DNA of 10,056 nt, taken from the NCBI GenBank assembly GCA_023254645.1, contig JALRLA010000368.1, positions 1-10,056 on the forward strand, read 5' to 3'. The notes beneath the pieces were generated by a model that saw only the letters and a list, made by a program, of their open reading frames with translations, ran no database searches and had not been told where the DNA came from. Both the position numbers and the translations under genes were made by a program. The first letter of the stretch is position 1. The number at the start of each line of letters is the position of its first letter. The DNA is from Bacteroidia bacterium (GTDB taxonomy: Bacteria > Bacteroidota > Bacteroidia > NS11-12g > UBA955). Positions 6,674 through 10,056 of this stretch are shown here, one piece after another.

Positions 6674-9250
6674 ATGTCTGACGCAAAAACCTACACTTTT
6701 TCAAATATTGAGGCCAAATGGCAACAAAAATGGCGCGAAGACGGCCTGTACAAGGTCGATATTGACCCTTCTCGCCCCAAATATTACGTGTTGGACATGT
6801 TCCCATACCCCTCGGGATCGGGCTTGCACGTCGGTCACCCCTTGGGCTACATTGCCTCTGACATTGTCGCCCGTTACAAGCGCTTGAAAGGCCACAACGT
6901 GTTGCACCCCATGGGTTATGATGCCTTCGGATTACCCGCTGAACAATACGCCATTCAAACCGGCCAACACCCAGCGGTTACGACCGAAAATAACATCAAG
7001 CGTTTTCGCGAGCAGCTCGACATCATGGGATTCAGCTTTGACTGGTCCCGCGAGGTGCGCACCTGCGAGCCGAATTATTACAAGTTCACCCAGTTTATAT
7101 TCTCCTTATTCTTCGAGCATTGGTACGACAAAGAGGCCCAAAAAGCCCGTCCAATCAGCGAGTTGGTCCAACATTTTTCACAAAACGGCAGCGAGGGTGT
7201 AAAAGCCCATGGCAGTGCTGGAACTGAATTCTCAGCTGAGGAGTGGGGGGCGATGAGCGAAGCCGAAAAAGCCACCGTATTGAATCGATATCGCTTGGCT
7301 TTCCAAGACGAGACAACCGTCAACTGGTGCGAGGAGTTGGGAACAGTATTGGCCAATGAGGAAGTCATCAACGGCTTGAGCGAACGCGGGTCCTACCCGG
7401 TCATTCGCAAGAAAATGACCCAGTGGGCCCTGCGCATCACCGCCTATGCCGATCGCTTGTTGGAAGGATTGGATACCCTGGATTGGAGCGATGCGGTCAA
7501 AGAAATTCAACGCAATTGGATCGGAAAGAGCAGCGGGGCCGAAATTGACTTCTCATTGCAGGGTCACGATCGCGCTCTTCGCGTGTTCACCACCCGACCC
7601 GATACGATTTTCGGAGCCACCTTTTTGGTGGTAGCGCCTGAGAGTGAGGGATTGCTGGATTGGTGTTCGGCCGAGCAACGCGAGGCCGTAGAAGGGTACA
7701 AAAAACAGGCAGCCGGTCGTTCAGAGATCGAGCGCATGGCCGATACCCGCAAAACGGGAGTATTTACGGGTGCCTATGCCCAACATCCCTTCAGCGGGGA
7801 GCCCGTACCCGTTTGGACCAGCGATTACGTTTTGGCTGGATATGGAACAGGAGCCATCATGGCCGTTCCGGCTCACGACGAGCGTGATTTTGAATTTGCC
7901 CTAGCATTTGGATTGCCCATTCCCTTGGTGATTCAACCCCTGAACGAAGAAGTGGCTGAACCCTTGACCCAGGCCATCTCTTCCAAAGAAGGCCGCTGCG
8001 TTAACTCTGATTTCTTGAACGGTTTGATGGTCAAAGAAGCCATTGAAAAAGCCATTCAAGAACTGGAAGCGCGAGGTTTGGGTCAGCGAAAAATCAATTA
8101 CAAATTGCGCGAAGCCGGTTTTGGTCGTCAGCGTTACTGGGGAGAACCCTTCCCCGTCATACACAACAACGGCATTCCCCAATTGGTGAAAGAGTTGCCC
8201 GTTGAACTGCCCAAAGTAGAGAGCTACAAACCCAGTGGAAGTGGCGAAAGCCCCTTGGCAGGTGTCAGCGATTGGGTCAACACCCCCGACGGCCGTAGGG
8301 AAACCGACACCATGCCTGGATGGGCAGGGAGCAGCTGGTACTTCTTGCGCTACCTAGACCCCCAGAATACGGAAGCCATCGCCTCTCCCGAGTCATTGAA
8401 TTATTGGAAGCAGGTAGACCTGTACGTGGGCGGAAGCGAGCACGCTACGGGCCATTTGTTGTACTCCCGCTTCTGGACGCATTTCTTGCATGACTTGGGC
8501 TATCTGTCCTGGAAAGAACCCTTCCAGCGTTTGGTCAACCAGGGCATGATTCAAGGCGAAAACGGAGAGAAGATGAGCAAGAGCCGTGGCAACGTGGTCA
8601 ACCCCGATGACGTGATTGCCGAGCACGGCGCCGATACCCTTCGCCTTTACGAAATGTTCTTGGGTCCCTTGACCGATTCCAAGCCTTGGAACACGAATGG
8701 CATTGAAGGCGTTTCGCGTTTCTTGGGAAAATTCTGGCGCTTGTTTCACGGTCCCGATGGGTTCAAGGTCGTTGATGAGGCTTTGGCTCCTGAAGAGTTG
8801 AAAGTCCTTCACAAGACCATCAAAAAGATCAGCCACGATATCGAAGCCATGAGCTTCAACACCTCGGTTTCGGCCTTCATGGTGTGCACCAACGAACTGA
8901 CCGCGTTGAAATGCCACAAGCGCGACGCATTGGAGCCCCTCTTGATTTTGTTGGCTCCCTTTGCGCCTCACCTAAGCGAGGAATTGTGGGCTGATTTGGG
9001 CCACTCTGAAAGTGTTCATGTAGCCAACTGGCCCAGCTGGAACGAGGAATACTTGAAAGAGAACAGCATTGCCTACCCCATCAGCATCAACGGCAAAACC
9101 CGAACTACGCTGGAATTACCGGCCGACATGGAAGCCGCTGAGATCGAGAAAATCGTCTTGGCCGACGAACTGGTTCAAAAGTGGATGGACGGAAAACCCT
9201 TGCGCAAAATCATTGTGGTCAAGGGCCGCATCGTCAACGTGGTGGTATAA
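6674..9250 (+). CDS. leuS: leucyl-tRNA synthetase
   Basis: LeuRS charges tRNA-Leu with leucine in the cytoplasm. With the ATG at 6674 the protein has 858 residues; the in-frame TTG at 6656 would add six residues with no family support. The class I signature HVGH is at 52-55 and KMSKS at 633-637. The CP1 editing domain, which hydrolyses mischarged tRNA, is present with the threonine-rich TTRPDTIFG (306-314) and AVPAHDERDFEF (397-408); Asp405 corresponds to the essential editing aspartate (Asp345 in E. coli). An extra segment at about 155-215 (KARPISELVQHF ... NRYRLAFQDETTVNWC) resembles the Bacteroidota form and carries no zinc-binding cysteine set. Only seven residues separate NQGM from KMSKS, so the leucine-specific insertion found there in E. 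coli is missing. The anticodon-binding and C-terminal domains (to VKGRIVNVVV) are complete. A terminator hairpin starts five bases after the stop. Confidence 0.98.
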   Translation: MSDAKTYTFSNIEAKWQQKWREDGLYKVDIDPSRPKYYVLDMFPYPSGSGLHVGHPLGYIASDIVARYKRLKGHNVLHPMGYDAFGLPAEQYAIQTGQHPAVTTENNIKRFREQLDIMGFSFDWSREVRTCEPNYYKFTQFIFSLFFEHWYDKEAQKARPISELVQHFSQNGSEGVKAHGSAGTEFSAEEWGAMSEAEKATVLNRYRLAFQDETTVNWCEELGTVLANEEVINGLSERGSYPVIRKKMTQWALRITAYADRLLEGLDTLDWSDAVKEIQRNWIGKSSGAEIDFSLQGHDRALRVFTTRPDTIFGATFLVVAPESEGLLDWCSAEQREAVEGYKKQAAGRSEIERMADTRKTGVFTGAYAQHPFSGEPVPVWTSDYVLAGYGTGAIMAVPAHDERDFEFALAFGLPIPLVIQPLNEEVAEPLTQAISSKEGRCVNSDFLNGLMVKEAIEKAIQELEARGLGQRKINYKLREAGFGRQRYWGEPFPVIHNNGIPQLVKELPVELPKVESYKPSGSGESPLAGVSDWVNTPDGRRETDTMPGWAGSSWYFLRYLDPQNTEAIASPESLNYWKQVDLYVGGSEHATGHLLYSRFWTHFLHDLGYLSWKEPFQRLVNQGMIQGENGEKMSKSRGNVVNPDDVIAEHGADTLRLYEMFLGPLTDSKPWNTNGIEGVSRFLGKFWRLFHGPDGFKVVDEALAPEELKVLHKTIKKISHDIEAMSFNTSVSAFMVCTNELTALKCHKRDALEPLLILLAPFAPHLSEELWADLGHSESVHVANWPSWNEEYLKENSIAYPISINGKTRTTLELPADMEAAEIEKIVLADELVQKWMDGKPLRKIIVVKGRIVNVVV

Positions 9251-9275
9251 AAAAAGGCCGGTAAAACCGGCCCTT
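9249..9275. terminator. bidirectional intrinsic terminator between leuS and iscA
   Basis: A perfect 7-bp stem, GGCCGGT (9256-9262) with ACCGGCC (9266-9272), closes an AAA loop. Seven A residues (9249-9255) precede it, so on the minus strand the hairpin is followed by seven T residues: a strong rho-independent terminator for the iscU-iscA transcript. Two of those bases belong to the leuS TAA stop codon. On the plus strand the hairpin is followed by CTTCGTTT, a weaker T-rich tail for leuS. After a single A/C mismatch the flanks can extend the stem by two A-T pairs. Confidence 0.88.
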
Positions 9276-9278
9276 CGT

Positions 9279-9635
9279 TTAGATCGAGAAACTTTCCCCG
9301 CACCCGCAGGTTCGCGAGGCATTGGGGTTGTTGAAGTGAAATCCTTTTCCGTTCAACCCGTCTGTAAAATCAAGTTCTGTACCGCATAGGTATAAGAAAC
9401 TCTTCATGTCGCAGACAATCTTGAGTTGATCATCTCCGAACTCCATGTCACCCGCTTTGGGCTCATTGTCAAAGTCCAGTTCGTAGGTCAGGCCGCTGCA
9501 TCCGCCGCCTTTGACACCTACTCGCAAAAAGTATTCAGGATGGGAAATACCCGCTTCGGCCATCAATGAGTAGGCCTTGGCCCGCGCCTTATCGGTGCAG
9601 GTGATGGCATCGGTATCAGTGGCGAGCGTCGTCAT
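9279..9635 (-). CDS. iscA: A-type Fe-S cluster carrier (IscA/ErpA/SufA family)
   Basis: A-type carriers receive Fe-S clusters from a scaffold and pass them to client proteins in the cytoplasm. The product has 118 residues from the ATG at 9635; the frame stays open further upstream, but that part overlaps iscU and does not look like the family. The three cluster-binding cysteines are present: Cys46 in GGGCSGLTY and Cys110/Cys112 in the C-terminal CGCGESF. FHFNNPNA before the last pair is also typical. The start lies one base after the iscU stop (TAA, A, ATG), which suggests translational coupling and supports the iscA name over the sequence-similar erpA and sufA. The stop lies six bases before the shared terminator, so this is the last gene of its operon. 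Confidence 0.93.
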   Translation of the reverse strand: MTTLATDTDAITCTDKARAKAYSLMAEAGISHPEYFLRVGVKGGGCSGLTYELDFDNEPKAGDMEFGDDQLKIVCDMKSFLYLCGTELDFTDGLNGKGFHFNNPNASRTCGCGESFSI

Positions 9636-9636
9636 T

Positions 9637-10050
9637 TTAGTGGTGAGATTCCAACTCCATGGGTTCCATGCCATTCTTGACACGGTAGTCATTGATGGCT
9701 TGGCGAATGGCGTCTTCGGCCAACACGGAACAGTGAATTTTTACAGGAGGCAAGGCCAACTCTTCCACGATTTCCATGTTGTCAATTTCCAACGCTTGGT
9801 CAACCGTCTTTCCCTTCAACCACTCAGTGGCCAAAGAAGATGATGCGATAGCAGAGCCACAGCCAAAGGTTTTGAATTTGGCATCTTCGATGACGCCTGT
9901 TTCTGGGTTCACCTCAATCTGAAGACGCATCACGTCTCCACACTCAGGTGCTCCTACCAAACCCGTACCTACGGTGTTCTTGGATTTGTCCAAGGTGCCG
10001 ATGTTGCGGGGATTGGTGTAATGGTCAATAACTTTATCTGAATAGGCCAT
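9637..10050 (-). CDS. iscU: IscU, Fe-S cluster assembly scaffold
   Basis: IscU is the scaffold on which IscS-derived sulfur and iron are assembled into clusters. The 137-residue protein is complete and starts six bases from the right edge of the window. Ligand residues are all present: Cys37 and Asp39 in GAPECGDV, Cys64 in FGCGSAIASSS, and His106/Cys107 in KIHCS. LPPVK at 100-104 is the motif known to be recognised by the HscA chaperone in ISC systems, which separates this protein from SufU-type scaffolds (SufU has an extra insertion and lacks LPPVK). The N terminus MAYSDKVIDHYTNPRNIG is typical IscU. iscA follows with one base between. The cysteine desulfurase gene iscS would be expected upstream, beyond the window; that is inference. 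Confidence 0.97.
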   Translation of the reverse strand: MAYSDKVIDHYTNPRNIGTLDKSKNTVGTGLVGAPECGDVMRLQIEVNPETGVIEDAKFKTFGCGSAIASSSLATEWLKGKTVDQALEIDNMEIVEELALPPVKIHCSVLAEDAIRQAINDYRVKNGMEPMELESHH

Positions 10051-10056
10051 AATCTT

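Noticed and set aside
8393..8971. A 192-codon open frame on the minus strand inside leuS
   Set aside because: It lies entirely opposite the conserved KMSKS and anticodon-binding part of leuS and has no family features.
43..10056. Search for mobile elements, CRISPR repeats, tRNA or rRNA genes, toxin-antitoxin pairs or a defence system
   Set aside because: Coding sequence is nearly continuous, all genes have recognised housekeeping or envelope functions, no gap exceeds 50 bases, and I saw no direct or inverted repeat beyond the terminator.

Overview
The window is about 10 kb of dense, mostly housekeeping chromosome from a member of the Bacteroidota, probably a Flavobacteriales-like lineage. 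The lineage call is inference. It rests on an Obg with S-K-S-D in place of N-K-x-D, the LeuRS wording around KMSKS (YEMFLGPL...KPWNTNGIEG) and its extra segment at residues 155-215, paired SurA-type isomerase genes beside a MoxR gene, and the lack of clear Shine-Dalgarno sequences at most starts. Base composition looks near half G+C by eye. The left edge is not biological: bases 10-42 match the Illumina TruSeq read-1 adapter with one mismatch. The window therefore starts at a contig end, and genomic sequence can be trusted only from base 43.

Layout. (1) 43-1132, plus strand: the C-terminal part of a lipoate-protein ligase (lplA, cut by the contig end), then endonuclease III (nth) one base later. 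(2) 1161-6623, minus strand, read right to left: obg, a 692-residue secreted peptidyl-prolyl isomerase, a 457-residue SurA-like isomerase/chaperone, and a MoxR-family AAA+ ATPase. The last three are joined by two ATGA stop/start overlaps, so they are probably translationally coupled. (3) 6624-6673: a 50-base divergent gap between obg and leuS that must hold or adjoin both start regions. (4) 6674-9250, plus strand: leuS, a full-length leucyl-tRNA synthetase with an intact editing domain. (5) 9249-9275: a strong bidirectional terminator between convergent leuS and the Fe-S genes. (6) 9279-10050, minus strand: iscU then iscA, one base apart; the upstream partner would lie beyond the right edge.

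How the genes fit together. The two isomerases form an outer-membrane-protein folding pair for the periplasm, and the coupled MoxR ATPase suggests, without proving, a cytoplasmic partner. IscU and IscA supply Fe-S clusters, which Nth needs and which lipoate synthesis also uses. Obg and LeuRS belong to ribosome assembly and translation.

I found no mobile element, CRISPR array, RNA gene, phage gene or defence system, and nothing that I would call a new system. The points most worth a second look are the adapter read-through, the isomerase-isomerase-MoxR coupling, the degenerate isomerase domains, the altered cysteine spacing in Nth, and the domain make-up of LeuRS. No gap between genes exceeds 50 bases.
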